From contig JAEYON010000005.1 in NCBI GenBank assembly GCA_023411645.1, forward strand, positions 1 through 13,494: 13,494 nucleotides of DNA, given 5' to 3'. The DNA comes from Bacillota bacterium. Its GTDB lineage: Bacteria; Bacillota; Clostridia; Acetivibrionales; DTU013. Position numbers and translations under genes: made by a program. This document shows positions 7,340-13,494 of this stretch, piece after piece (within the stretch, counting starts at the first letter, position 1; each line of letters opens with the position of its first letter). The notes beneath the pieces were generated by a model. The model did not search any database, was not told where the DNA came from, and saw only the letters and a program-made list of their open reading frames with translations.

Positions 7340-8055
7340 ATGAGAAACTTAACCTGACATTTGACGTTAGCGAACCGGTGGAAGAAGCGCTCAGGACGCT
7401 AAGAACAAATATCCAATTTTGCAGCACCGGCAAAGCCATAAAAACGACTTGTTTGACAAGCTGTATTTCCAATGAAGGCAAATCAATGACTGCCATTAAT
7501 CTGTCCATGTCCATAGCAAGTACCGGCAAGAAAGTCATCCACATTGATGCCGATATGAGAAAGCCCAGGATGTATAAAGAAATTAAAGTAAAGTTCAACT
7601 CAGGTCTGTCCAATTATCTCTCTGGGATGGAGGAACTGGATGATGTGATCACGGAAACTAATATGGATAATTTTCAGCGTATTCTCTGCGGACCTAAACC
7701 GCCGAATCCGGCAGAGCTTCTTGGTACTTCCAGATTTGCAGAACTCACGGATAGACTCAAGGAACGGTATGATTATATAATTATTGACACTCCTCCGCTA
7801 GGGAGTATGATTGATGCTGCTATTATAGCAGCAGTAGCGGATGGGACCATTATTCTGATTGAATATAATGCCATAGATTACAATAAGGCTTTGAAGGTGA
7901 AGGAGCAGTTGGAAAAGGCAGATGCCAGAATCCTGGGTGTAGTACTCAACAAGATACCCAAAAAGGAATACAAGGATTACTATAATTACAGCTACAACTA
8001 CCATTACAAAGGGAGTGCACGAAAAAAAAGGACTATAAAGGATAGAGCACTGTGA
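7336..8055 (+). CDS. CpsD-like bacterial tyrosine kinase
   Basis: A 239-residue cytoplasmic BY-kinase that would autophosphorylate on C-terminal tyrosines and control polysaccharide assembly with the Wzz-like partner. Visible motifs: an early EALRTLRTN helix typical of the family; Walker A SNEGKS (45-50, with K49), where the usual Pro before N is Ser; Walker A' IDADMRKP (D71, D73); Walker B IIIDTPP (D151). The C-terminus has seven tyrosines within 13 residues (Y212-Y224), the expected phosphorylation cluster, followed by a basic end. It overlaps the previous gene by four bases; AAGGGGAG before the ATG serves as ribosome binding site. ParA/MinD-like ATPases share these motifs, but the Tyr cluster and neighbours settle the kinase call. 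Confidence 0.93.
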   Translation: MNEKLNLTFDVSEPVEEALRTLRTNIQFCSTGKAIKTTCLTSCISNEGKSMTAINLSMSIASTGKKVIHIDADMRKPRMYKEIKVKFNSGLSNYLSGMEELDDVITETNMDNFQRILCGPKPPNPAELLGTSRFAELTDRLKERYDYIIIDTPPLGSMIDAAIIAAVADGTIILIEYNAIDYNKALKVKEQLEKADARILGVVLNKIPKKEYKDYYNYSYNYHYKGSARKKRTIKDRAL

Positions 8056-8066
8056 AAGGACAGAAT

Positions 8067-8804
8067 ATGATCGATATTCATTGTCATATTATTCCGGGGG
8101 TTGACGATGGACCACAAGCGACTCAGGAAGCTAGCCAGATGCTGTGCGAAGCTGCAAAGGTTGGTGTGAGAACGATCATAGCTACGCCTCATTATTCGCG
8201 GGAACTTTATGAAAACGGCCTGGCCAGGCAGAGGTTTGAGTATATTAGTAAAGAAGCAGCAAGGTATGGATTAGATATACTGCATGGCTACGAAATTAAG
8301 ATCCACACCTATCCGGCCAGGATGCCCACAGATTTCTCCGGACTCACACTTGGCGGAACAGAGTATATCCTTCTGGAATTACCGCTGGACAATGTGCCCT
8401 CCTATACAGTGGAACTACTGTATAAGATACAGCTTCAAAAACTGATTCCTATACTGGCACATCCTGAAAGGTGCAGCAAATTATTAAAGGACAAGCTTCT
8501 TTTTGCAGATATCGTTGATATGGGATGTTTACTGCAGGTCGATGCGTCAAGCATTCTCGGACGAAATGGGGGAGCGGCAAAAAGGTTTGCCAGGAGAATC
8601 ATCGCTTCAGGTCAGGCTGCCTTCGTAGCCTCTGACGCTCATGATCCGGCCGGATATTCAAAATGGTTTGTCAATGCATATAAAAAGGTTGTCAAATGGG
8701 TCGGAAGCCGGAAAGCAGACGACCTGTTCAGGAATAACGCAAGAGTACTCATTGAAAAAGCTAAGCCGGTTCATGAAGCACCTTTTGATCATGAAATGTC
8801 TTGA
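8067..8804 (+). CDS. CpsB-like PHP-family protein tyrosine phosphatase
   Basis: This metal-dependent phosphatase (CpsB/YwqE/CapC type) should dephosphorylate the BY-kinase encoded upstream. PHP-fold metal ligands are visible: H5 and H7 in MIDIHCHIIPGVDDG, H42 in ATPHYS, E76 in GYEIKI, H132 in LAHPERC, D190 and H192 in ASDAHD. It is 245 residues from the ATG at 8067, the normal family length. An in-frame GTG at 8052 overlaps the kinase stop, but GAAAGGAC lies between it and the ATG, so the ATG is preferred. It is the last gene of the rightward set. Its 3' end overlaps the convergent ABC exporter gene by 16 bases, and no terminator was seen at the junction. Confidence 0.93.
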   Translation: MIDIHCHIIPGVDDGPQATQEASQMLCEAAKVGVRTIIATPHYSRELYENGLARQRFEYISKEAARYGLDILHGYEIKIHTYPARMPTDFSGLTLGGTEYILLELPLDNVPSYTVELLYKIQLQKLIPILAHPERCSKLLKDKLLFADIVDMGCLLQVDASSILGRNGGAAKRFARRIIASGQAAFVASDAHDPAGYSKWFVNAYKKVVKWVGSRKADDLFRNNARVLIEKAKPVHEAPFDHEMS

Positions 8805-10459
8805 GTTTGTATATTTCCGTTTTCGATCATCAGGGTCCTGCTGCAGAAACCCAGAGCCGCCTTTCTATGCGTGATAATGATGCAGGTAGGAGTTGGTTCA
8901 ATGGAGGCGATCGACTTGAGTACTTCAAGCTCAGTCACGGCATCCAGCGCAGAGGTGGCTTCGTCCAGGATCAGGACAGGCTTTTTAGTCAGTAAAGCTC
9001 GTGCAATGGAGATTCGCTGCGCCTGTCCTTCGGAAAGCCCGTAGCCATTCTCTCCGATTATAGTTTCCGCCTTATCGGGCAGCCCTTCTATAAAATCAAG
9101 AATACATGCCTTTTTCAGCGCTTCATTCAATTCCCCGTCTGTTGCTTTTTTATTTCCTAGCATCACATTTTCTTTGATTGTTCCGGAGAACAAAGTGTTT
9201 CCCTGAGGTACGTAGGAGGCCAGTGATCGCGTGATAACATCTGCCGGGCTACTTTCACCTGTGTCCGGATTATAGAAGATAAGATTACCGGCTGTAGGTT
9301 TCAGCAGGGACAAGAGCAATCGGATAAAAGTGGTTTTTCCTTCTCCGGATGCGCCGACGACTGCGGTGAATTCACGCGCTTTTATCTCAAAGCTTGCTCT
9401 GTTCAATACGGGGATATCCCGATCATACTTGAATTCCAGCTCATTTGCCCGAATACCGGCACTGTTCCATTGAAGAATCTCATCAGTAAAATTTTCCCCA
9501 TTTAGTTCATACAGGCTGATCAGCCTTCCGACCGATGCATACATGATAATGACCTGCGGAACGGAATGGGCCAGATCTATAAAGGGATCCTGTATTTGTC
9601 CAACCAGCTGCAGATATACGGTTATGGTTCCAAAGGTGATCATTCCTTTAGAGAGCTGTACGGAGCCCCACAGGATTGCCAGCAGGAATCCAAGCCAGTA
9701 ACTGAGAGATAGTGCGGCGGAGGAAACGGCGCTGATACGGCTCCTTTTAATTATCCAGCCCAGTTTTTTGTTTTGAAGGGCTGTCAGAAAGGTACTGCTT
9801 TGCCCTTCAAGCCCAAAGGTTTTGATGATATGCATATTTTTAAGACATTCCTGTATGAAGCTTCTTGATTCGCTTTCTGTTTCCTGTATGCGCAGGTAAT
9901 ACTCTGAAAGCTTCCTGCTGAAGAGCCGCATAAAAACAATTGAAAGAGGCCCCAATATGAAGGCAAACAGGGCAAGAAGAGGATCGAATACTATCAAAAC
10001 GGTAATAGATGCACATATGGAGAAAACCATGGAGATCATTTCGGGAATAACAGAGGTTACACCATTTACAACAGCTTCAATGTCGCTGGTGATTCTGGTC
10101 AGCAGGTCTCCGGTGTGAAATTTGGTAAAGTCGAGCCATTGAGTCCGAGAGAGCTTTTCAAAGAGTTTTTGGCGAAGACTATTTGAAAGAGATGTTGTGA
10201 TCTTCGCAGAATATATCGTCATAATGGACTGAATAATGGTTTGCATTAGCACGATTCCGATGATGACTAACCCCGAGCGGATCAGCGGATCAATTCGCCC
10301 GTACTGCGCCGAGTCAAAAAGCTTTTTGGATTCAAGGGCTATAAAAACAGCAGATAGGGAAGCTATGGTTCCAACAACGACCAGAACCAGCACTGACAGA
10401 AAGGATGACTTTGTCTGGCTGATGATCCACTTGGTATATTTTAGAGCTTTCCTGAAAAT
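8789..10459 (-). CDS. ABC transporter, fused membrane and ATPase domains; probable peptide exporter with ATT start
   Basis: An ABC half-transporter, probably exporting the peptide made by this operon. It has an exporter-type membrane domain followed by an ATPase with Walker A GASGEGKTT, Q-loop YVPQ, signature LSEGQ (rather than LSGGQ), Walker B VLILDEATSALD and H-loop ITHR. No N-terminal C39 peptidase domain is present, so leader removal needs another protease, perhaps the adjacent S24/S26 protein. The first conventional start is GTG at 10393 (534 residues), which falls inside the first membrane helix. The frame stays open upstream with a family-like N-terminus (FRKALKYTKWIISQTKSSF) but has no ATG, GTG or TTG. 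An ATT at 10459-10457 lies 7 bases behind AGAGGG and 4 bases after the upstream stop, giving 556 residues; I annotate from there. A sequencing error or a true ATG-to-ATT change cannot be distinguished. Confidence 0.92.
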   Translation of the reverse strand: MFRKALKYTKWIISQTKSSFLSVLVLVVVGTIASLSAVFIALESKKLFDSAQYGRIDPLIRSGLVIIGIVLMQTIIQSIMTIYSAKITTSLSNSLRQKLFEKLSRTQWLDFTKFHTGDLLTRITSDIEAVVNGVTSVIPEMISMVFSICASITVLIVFDPLLALFAFILGPLSIVFMRLFSRKLSEYYLRIQETESESRSFIQECLKNMHIIKTFGLEGQSSTFLTALQNKKLGWIIKRSRISAVSSAALSLSYWLGFLLAILWGSVQLSKGMITFGTITVYLQLVGQIQDPFIDLAHSVPQVIIMYASVGRLISLYELNGENFTDEILQWNSAGIRANELEFKYDRDIPVLNRASFEIKAREFTAVVGASGEGKTTFIRLLLSLLKPTAGNLIFYNPDTGESSPADVITRSLASYVPQGNTLFSGTIKENVMLGNKKATDGELNEALKKACILDFIEGLPDKAETIIGENGYGLSEGQAQRISIARALLTKKPVLILDEATSALDAVTELEVLKSIASIEPTPTCIIITHRKAALGFCSRTLMIENGNIQTQDIS

Positions 10460-10463
10460 AGTA

Positions 10464-10940
10464 TCACCCTCTTCGTATTGCTTTGAACACGCGACTCAGG
10501 AATTTATATGGCTTTGTAAAAATAAACCTGATAGGAAGCCTGATCCACCAGAGAAAGGAAAGAACCTGCCAGATTATATTCGACGCAGAGATCTGCTTAT
10601 CCTTCCTCCACACATTGGTTACCACAGCGACCAGCTGCTCCGGCAGAAGAGGCCCTTCCACCCAGCATTGGGCGTCGCCTGCGAGATAAAAGCTGCTCTT
10701 TACTTTTAGAATGATCCGATGAAGGACGTATACTCCGTCGTTTCGTCTGATCAGCGCGATTTGTCCGAAGCGCAGGTCTTCTATACTAGCAGATGCTAAT
10801 TCGACACTGTCTTTGTTCTCTCTGAGAAATGGCATCATGCTTTTGCCTGTGATTGTAATGCGGACTTTTTGATTTTTTTGCAAAAGCTCAATGATGGTAG
10901 GAAAAAGCTCCGCTGATTTAACGCTTTTTACTTTATGCAT
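10464..10940 (-). CDS. S24/S26-type (signal-peptidase-like) serine protease
   Basis: A 158-residue protein with the S24/S26 core: the nucleophile motif GKSMMPFL (S34) and YVLHRI (H74), followed by the beta strands FYLAGDAQ and LVAVV. His instead of Lys as the second catalytic residue resembles SipW/ER-type signal peptidases. The C-terminal third is hydrophobic and basic (IIWQVLSFLWWIRLPIRFIF, about 122-141), suggesting a membrane anchor. Proteins of this type recur in radical SAM peptide clusters and are candidates for removing the leader from the precursor peptide; that role here is inference. The ATG overlaps the end of the HprK-like gene by 13 bases with only a weak ribosome binding site, implying coupled translation. 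Its own stop codon lies within the ribosome binding site of the ABC gene. Confidence 0.85.
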   Translation of the reverse strand: MHKVKSVKSAELFPTIIELLQKNQKVRITITGKSMMPFLRENKDSVELASASIEDLRFGQIALIRRNDGVYVLHRIILKVKSSFYLAGDAQCWVEGPLLPEQLVAVVTNVWRKDKQISASNIIWQVLSFLWWIRLPIRFIFTKPYKFLSRVFKAIRRG

Positions 10941-11773
10941 TGATATACCAACTCCGTAGCTTCTCGATCAGCTTTGCACATTAGCAGGTATTTTGGCACA
11001 GAATTGATGGCCGTTTCAACATTCTGCATCGCAGCTTCCATGAGTATTGGGTTCTGATAGGGGAGAAACACCCTGGGAAGCAGCAGGGGAATAGCTTCCT
11101 TGTCATTCAGCTCCCGGATTGTATTTCGACTGGCCTGTTCAAGAATGACAATCGCAGAAAGTGGTGCACTGGCCTGCATTGCTTTGTTTTCTGCCCCGCT
11201 CCAGGGAGTTCCATGGATAAATGATTTGCCGCTTTCAATTTTTATGATGGGGCAATCATCGTTTAAAATACTTGCCTGGTAATACTTTGCCCACATGGCG
11301 GCATGAGTTGATTTGCCTGTTCTTGAAGGAGCCGTGAATACGACTCCTTTTCCTTCATGAGAAATTGAGGATGCATGGAGAACAAACCCGTTATGAAAAA
11401 TAATTTTATTGCTAATAATGAAGTTGCCGAGAAAATCACAAAAAGCTTGTTCGGCTCTTTTGGCTTGCTTTCGATAATAGATTGTGATATCTGACCAATC
11501 GTGACAGGTCTCAATCATATATTCGGTTCTGTTAGTCCTTTTCAAAAAAACAGAGGCCCGAATCATTTCCTGTGCGTGTTGTACATTCCAGGAGATTCCG
11601 TCATACTCGAGGGAGGCATAATTTTGCTCAGCAAAAGAACCGGAAAATCGAAATTTTATCTCGATGTCCGGCTTTTCTGTAAAAACCGATTCAAACAGTT
11701 TTAATTTTTTAAAACTGCTTTGGTTTCTATCTTCTATACAAAATGTAAGTCCTGCTATTTTTACCTGCAGCAT
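10928..11773 (-). CDS. HPr kinase/PEP carboxykinase-like ATPase (RiPP-associated HprK-like kinase)
   Basis: A 281-residue protein whose C-terminal half matches the HPr kinase fold: LHAS (H133), Walker A APSRTGKS (148-155), an acidic pair in ILNDDCPII (D172, D173) and HGTPWSG (187-193). The N-terminal half (1-120) is not recognised. It lacks the true HprK N-terminal domain, so a role in sugar regulation is unlikely. Relatives near lasso and other peptide clusters phosphorylate serine in the precursor peptide. This precursor has Ser30, 31, 33, 43, 46 and 56 as possible targets. That function is inference from context. The start follows GGGAGG at an unusually long 12-base spacing, and the site lies in a possible hairpin (11784-11805). 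It overlaps the protease gene downstream by 13 bases. Confidence 0.85.
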   Translation of the reverse strand: MLQVKIAGLTFCIEDRNQSSFKKLKLFESVFTEKPDIEIKFRFSGSFAEQNYASLEYDGISWNVQHAQEMIRASVFLKRTNRTEYMIETCHDWSDITIYYRKQAKRAEQAFCDFLGNFIISNKIIFHNGFVLHASSISHEGKGVVFTAPSRTGKSTHAAMWAKYYQASILNDDCPIIKIESGKSFIHGTPWSGAENKAMQASAPLSAIVILEQASRNTIRELNDKEAIPLLLPRVFLPYQNPILMEAAMQNVETAINSVPKYLLMCKADREATELVYQCIK

Positions 11774-11783
11774 TTATCTTATG

Positions 11784-11805
11784 TACCTCCCAAAGGTCAG
11801 AGGTA
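11784..11805 (-). promoter_or_regulatory. Hairpin between the precursor and kinase genes that may mask the kinase ribosome binding site
   Basis: On the minus strand, TACCTC (11805-11800) can pair with GAGGTA (11789-11784). Inside this, CC and GG pair around a TTT loop, leaving a TGA bulge. The 3' arm contains most of the GGGAGG ribosome binding site of the HprK-like gene, and the 5' arm starts immediately after the precursor stop codon. No T-run follows, so it is not a classical terminator. It could lower translation of the downstream enzymes relative to the precursor or protect the precursor mRNA end. The pairing is read by eye only. Confidence 0.45.
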
Positions 11806-11991
11806 TTAGCGACAATACTTGTTACTACGTTTCTTTATATTGCAATGCTTTCCAGAGGGAAAGCTCTTCTGGCACCACCACCAGAAATCTGTGCTTTTGC
11901 TACTCCCGCCGCCACCGCCCGATACATGGGCTAACCTTTCTTCGGGTTTGAGTTCGATGAATTCAATCGTCGGTTTAAAATAAGTCTTCAT
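11806..11991 (-). CDS. Putative RiPP precursor peptide with periodic aromatic-Cys core
   Basis: This 61-residue peptide has a leader (MKTYFKPTIEFIELKPEERL) of the K-x-Y-x-K-P-x-I-E type seen in clostridial radical SAM peptide precursors. A Gly5 hinge (25-29) follows, then a basic core. In the core, Cys40, Cys50 and Cys60 are spaced exactly ten apart, and each lies between an aromatic and a polar residue: W39-C-Q, H49-C-N, Y59-C-R. Three Trp (37-39) precede the first Cys. Aligned by tens, WWCQKSFPSG, KHCNIKKRSN and KYCR also share Ser at unit position 9. The ATG follows the strong site GGAGGGTGG. It sits between the radical SAM gene (60 bases upstream) and the HprK-like gene. I infer it is the operon's substrate; likely chemistry is a Cys thioether or aromatic cyclophane. 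It is small, so chance coding cannot be fully excluded, but leader, ribosome binding site and context agree. Confidence 0.85.
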   Translation of the reverse strand: MKTYFKPTIEFIELKPEERLAHVSGGGGGSSKSTDFWWWCQKSFPSGKHCNIKKRSNKYCR

Positions 11992-12051
11992 ATACCACCC
12001 TCCATTGAAAACTTTATTATCAAAAAAACAAACCAGTAATAATGATATGGT

Positions 12052-13188
12052 CTATTTCTTTATTTTATCACTCGCATCGGAGAATTTTTCTTTTGAGATC
12101 CGTGCCAGTTCACATAAATACGGTGCCGGCTGGTTATAACAGCCAGTTTCACCCTTCAGCTTTGCGGGACACACGTCACAATGGCTCAACAGTGCGCAGT
12201 TTCTGCACTCCTGGCAAGCTGGTATCTTGCAGCAGGCATCGGTCAATCCTATCCAGGCATTGTTGAAACCGATTTCCAATGGGCGAAAGACAGGCTCTTC
12301 CAAAGCGCCACATGGGATCATTCGCCCATCCCAGGTGATCCAGAAATCACTGCTGCCCGCATTACAACTAAATGCGCTTTTTGCTCTTTGAGGACTTGGA
12401 TCAATATCATTTAGTTCCTGAGCAAGTTTATCTGTATAACTTCCTGATTCAGATTCTAATACACCTTTTGAGTAGATTTTAAATAATCTACTGTTAACAT
12501 CATACGCCATTTCCTGGAAATTGGCAATCGTTTTTGGTGAAAGTCTGAAAGCATTTGTCATTTGTGGAGATGATCTTGCAGGAAATAAGTAATCTACAAT
12601 ATTTAGCGGAGTCCCATGTTTAAACGAGAATTCAGCCATTGCTTCAAAATCATCAAGGTTATCTTCTATTACAGTTGTTTTCAACTCAATATTTATACCT
12701 TCCGCAAGCAGCAGGTCAATGGCTTTAACCACTTTTGCATAAGCATTGCCATTACCGCATACCTTTTCATAAGTTTCGGCAGATGCTCCATAGAGGGTAA
12801 TCTCCATAGCGGAGGGGGGGATCTTTCCCAGCCATTTTGCTTTCTTCTCATCGATCAAAGATGCGTTAGTATACAGAGAAATGCTCAAACCCATTCGCGC
12901 AATGTTCTCGTATATTTTCTCAAAATCTCTCCGTAGGAAAATCTCTCCGCCTGTCAATAACAAATTGAGCATACCTGCGTCCCGTGCATCCGATGCCAGA
13001 TTGATCCATTGCTCGGAGGTGAGTTCTCTGTCAATTGAATTGCAGTCATTGCTTTGATTATGGATATAGCACATACTACAGTTAAAGTTGCATCTGGAGG
13101 TAAGTTCAAAAGCTCCGTTTAAAGGTATATGATTATTGCTGGCCTGCCTGGATAGTTTTTCAATCAACAGACTATATGCAGTATCCAT
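12052..13188 (-). CDS. Radical SAM/SPASM peptide-modifying enzyme
   Basis: A 378-residue radical SAM maturase. The SAM-binding 4Fe-4S motif is CNFNCSMC (C33, C37, C40), with TGGE at 79-82 for SAM contact and the usual TIM-barrel segments (LYTNAS, ELKTTV). The SPASM region supplies ligands for auxiliary clusters: C275, then G-x4-C at C293, then C325/328/331/337/340 (C-x2-C-x2-C-x5-C-x2-C), then C350 and C359. Such enzymes install thioether, C-C or cyclophane links in ribosomal peptides. The partner recognition protein is encoded immediately upstream and overlaps by one base (TAATG), so the two are translationally coupled; the precursor follows after 60 bases. The exact reaction cannot be read from sequence. 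An anaerobic sulfatase maturase or heme-type SPASM enzyme is less likely given the neighbours. Confidence 0.95.
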   Translation of the reverse strand: MDTAYSLLIEKLSRQASNNHIPLNGAFELTSRCNFNCSMCYIHNQSNDCNSIDRELTSEQWINLASDARDAGMLNLLLTGGEIFLRRDFEKIYENIARMGLSISLYTNASLIDEKKAKWLGKIPPSAMEITLYGASAETYEKVCGNGNAYAKVVKAIDLLLAEGINIELKTTVIEDNLDDFEAMAEFSFKHGTPLNIVDYLFPARSSPQMTNAFRLSPKTIANFQEMAYDVNSRLFKIYSKGVLESESGSYTDKLAQELNDIDPSPQRAKSAFSCNAGSSDFWITWDGRMIPCGALEEPVFRPLEIGFNNAWIGLTDACCKIPACQECRNCALLSHCDVCPAKLKGETGCYNQPAPYLCELARISKEKFSDASDKIKK

Positions 13189-13451
13189 TATTGCAATAGC
13201 CCCTTTTCGTCAAGGAGTTTGACAAATTCCTGAATATCGGCTCTTGCAGTCTCCTCATCAATCTCGTATTCCGCCAGCATTCCTGATACAAGTTCTTCCA
13301 TCTCAGCGCCCTCGGCAAGCTTCTTCCATAGAAAAGCTCCGCTTTCGTTGAGGTTCATCAAACCATTGAACTCGACTACCATTTCAGCAACAGGTACAAT
13401 GATCCACGATCCGGCTATTTCGCGCAGTATTAGATTGCTTTTTACCTTCAT
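13188..13451 (-). CDS. PqqD-like RiPP recognition element protein
   Basis: An 87-residue stand-alone PqqD-family protein: three N-terminal beta strands (SNLILREIAGSWIIVPV, VVEFNGLMNLNESGAFLWKKL) followed by helices (MEELVSGMLAEY, ADIQEFVKLLDEKGLL). NESGAFLWKKL is the typical family motif. It binds the leader of the precursor and hands it to the radical SAM enzyme. It is the first gene of the leftward operon. The start is the only plausible one: the frame upstream meets a stop within six codons. Its ribosome binding site is an unusual run of seven G residues only two bases from the ATG. Confidence 0.93.
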   Translation of the reverse strand: MKVKSNLILREIAGSWIIVPVAEMVVEFNGLMNLNESGAFLWKKLAEGAEMEELVSGMLAEYEIDEETARADIQEFVKLLDEKGLLQ

Positions 13452-13453
13452 TG

Positions 13454-13461
13454 CCCCCCCT
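13454..13461 (-). promoter_or_regulatory. Homopolymeric G7 ribosome binding site of the PqqD-like gene
   Basis: On the minus strand the sequence reads AGGGGGGG-CA-ATG. A run of seven G forms the ribosome binding site, with spacing from two to about four bases depending on the register paired with 16S rRNA. A homopolymer here could change length by slippage and so alter spacing. Confidence 0.6.
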
Positions 13462-13486
13462 GAATGCTAAAACATGAATAATAAGT

Positions 13487-13492
13487 ATTATA
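13487..13492 (-). promoter_or_regulatory. Possible -10 element of the RiPP operon promoter
   Basis: A perfect TATAAT on the minus strand lies about 35 bases before the PqqD-like ATG, in AT-rich sequence. The matching -35 would lie beyond the right edge of the window, so the promoter cannot be confirmed. Confidence 0.4.
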
Positions 13493-13494
13493 TA

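Noticed and set aside
10236..10709. 157-codon plus-strand frame spanning the ABC exporter and protease genes
   Set aside because: It crosses two well-supported minus-strand genes and their coupled junction; the translation lacks any domain.
11664..11951. 95-codon plus-strand frame opposite the precursor peptide
   Set aside because: The precursor on the minus strand has a strong ribosome binding site, leader-like sequence and operon context; this frame has none.
12001..12051. Possible separate promoter or terminator between the radical SAM and precursor genes
   Set aside because: Only weak AT-rich pairing (TTATTA with TAATAA) and no spaced -35/-10 pair were found; nothing beyond the precursor ribosome binding site is supported.

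Overview
The window looks like chromosomal DNA of a low- to mid-GC Gram-positive anaerobe, most likely a member of the Clostridia. This rests on LPxTG surface proteins with a class D-like sortase, a CpsC/CpsD/CpsB capsule-type phosphoregulatory trio, strong purine-rich ribosome binding sites, and an AlaRS with the Cys-rich insert common in Clostridia. Genus cannot be read from the sequence. Coding density is high and no gene-free stretch exceeds 300 bases. No rRNA, tRNA, CRISPR array, insertion sequence or phage gene was seen.

Left part, + strand (1-3301): the 3' end of a large modular surface protein (InlB-type repeats, a fibro-slime domain, a DUF11-like domain, LPKTG anchor), a small acidic LPATG protein with its own promoter, a clear intrinsic terminator, and a class D-like sortase. 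The two sorting signals resemble each other, so this reads as a substrate-plus-enzyme surface display module.

Middle, + strand (3302-8804): alaS behind its own promoter, with a 13-bp tandem duplication in the leader and no recognisable T-box. A HIT-family hydrolase and a weak terminator follow. Then come three tightly overlapping genes: a Wzz/CpsC-like membrane modulator, a CpsD-like tyrosine kinase with a Tyr-rich tail, and a CpsB-like PHP phosphatase. No glycosyltransferase, flippase or polymerase gene follows them inside the window.

Right part, - strand (13494 down to 8789): a compact leftward operon that looks like a biosynthetic cluster for a ribosomally made, modified peptide (RiPP). 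In transcription order it encodes a PqqD-like recognition protein, a radical SAM/SPASM enzyme, a 61-residue precursor peptide, an HPr-kinase-like ATPase, an S24/S26-type protease and an ABC exporter. The precursor has a conserved-looking leader, a Gly5 hinge, and a basic core in which Cys recurs exactly every 10 residues. Each Cys follows an aromatic residue (W-C-Q, H-C-N, Y-C-R). This is the best candidate for an undescribed system here: an aromatic-Cys repeat peptide probably cross-linked by the radical SAM enzyme, perhaps phosphorylated by the HprK-like protein, then cleaved and exported. The ABC exporter appears to start at an ATT codon. Its gene collides tail to tail with the phosphatase gene, overlapping by 16 bases.
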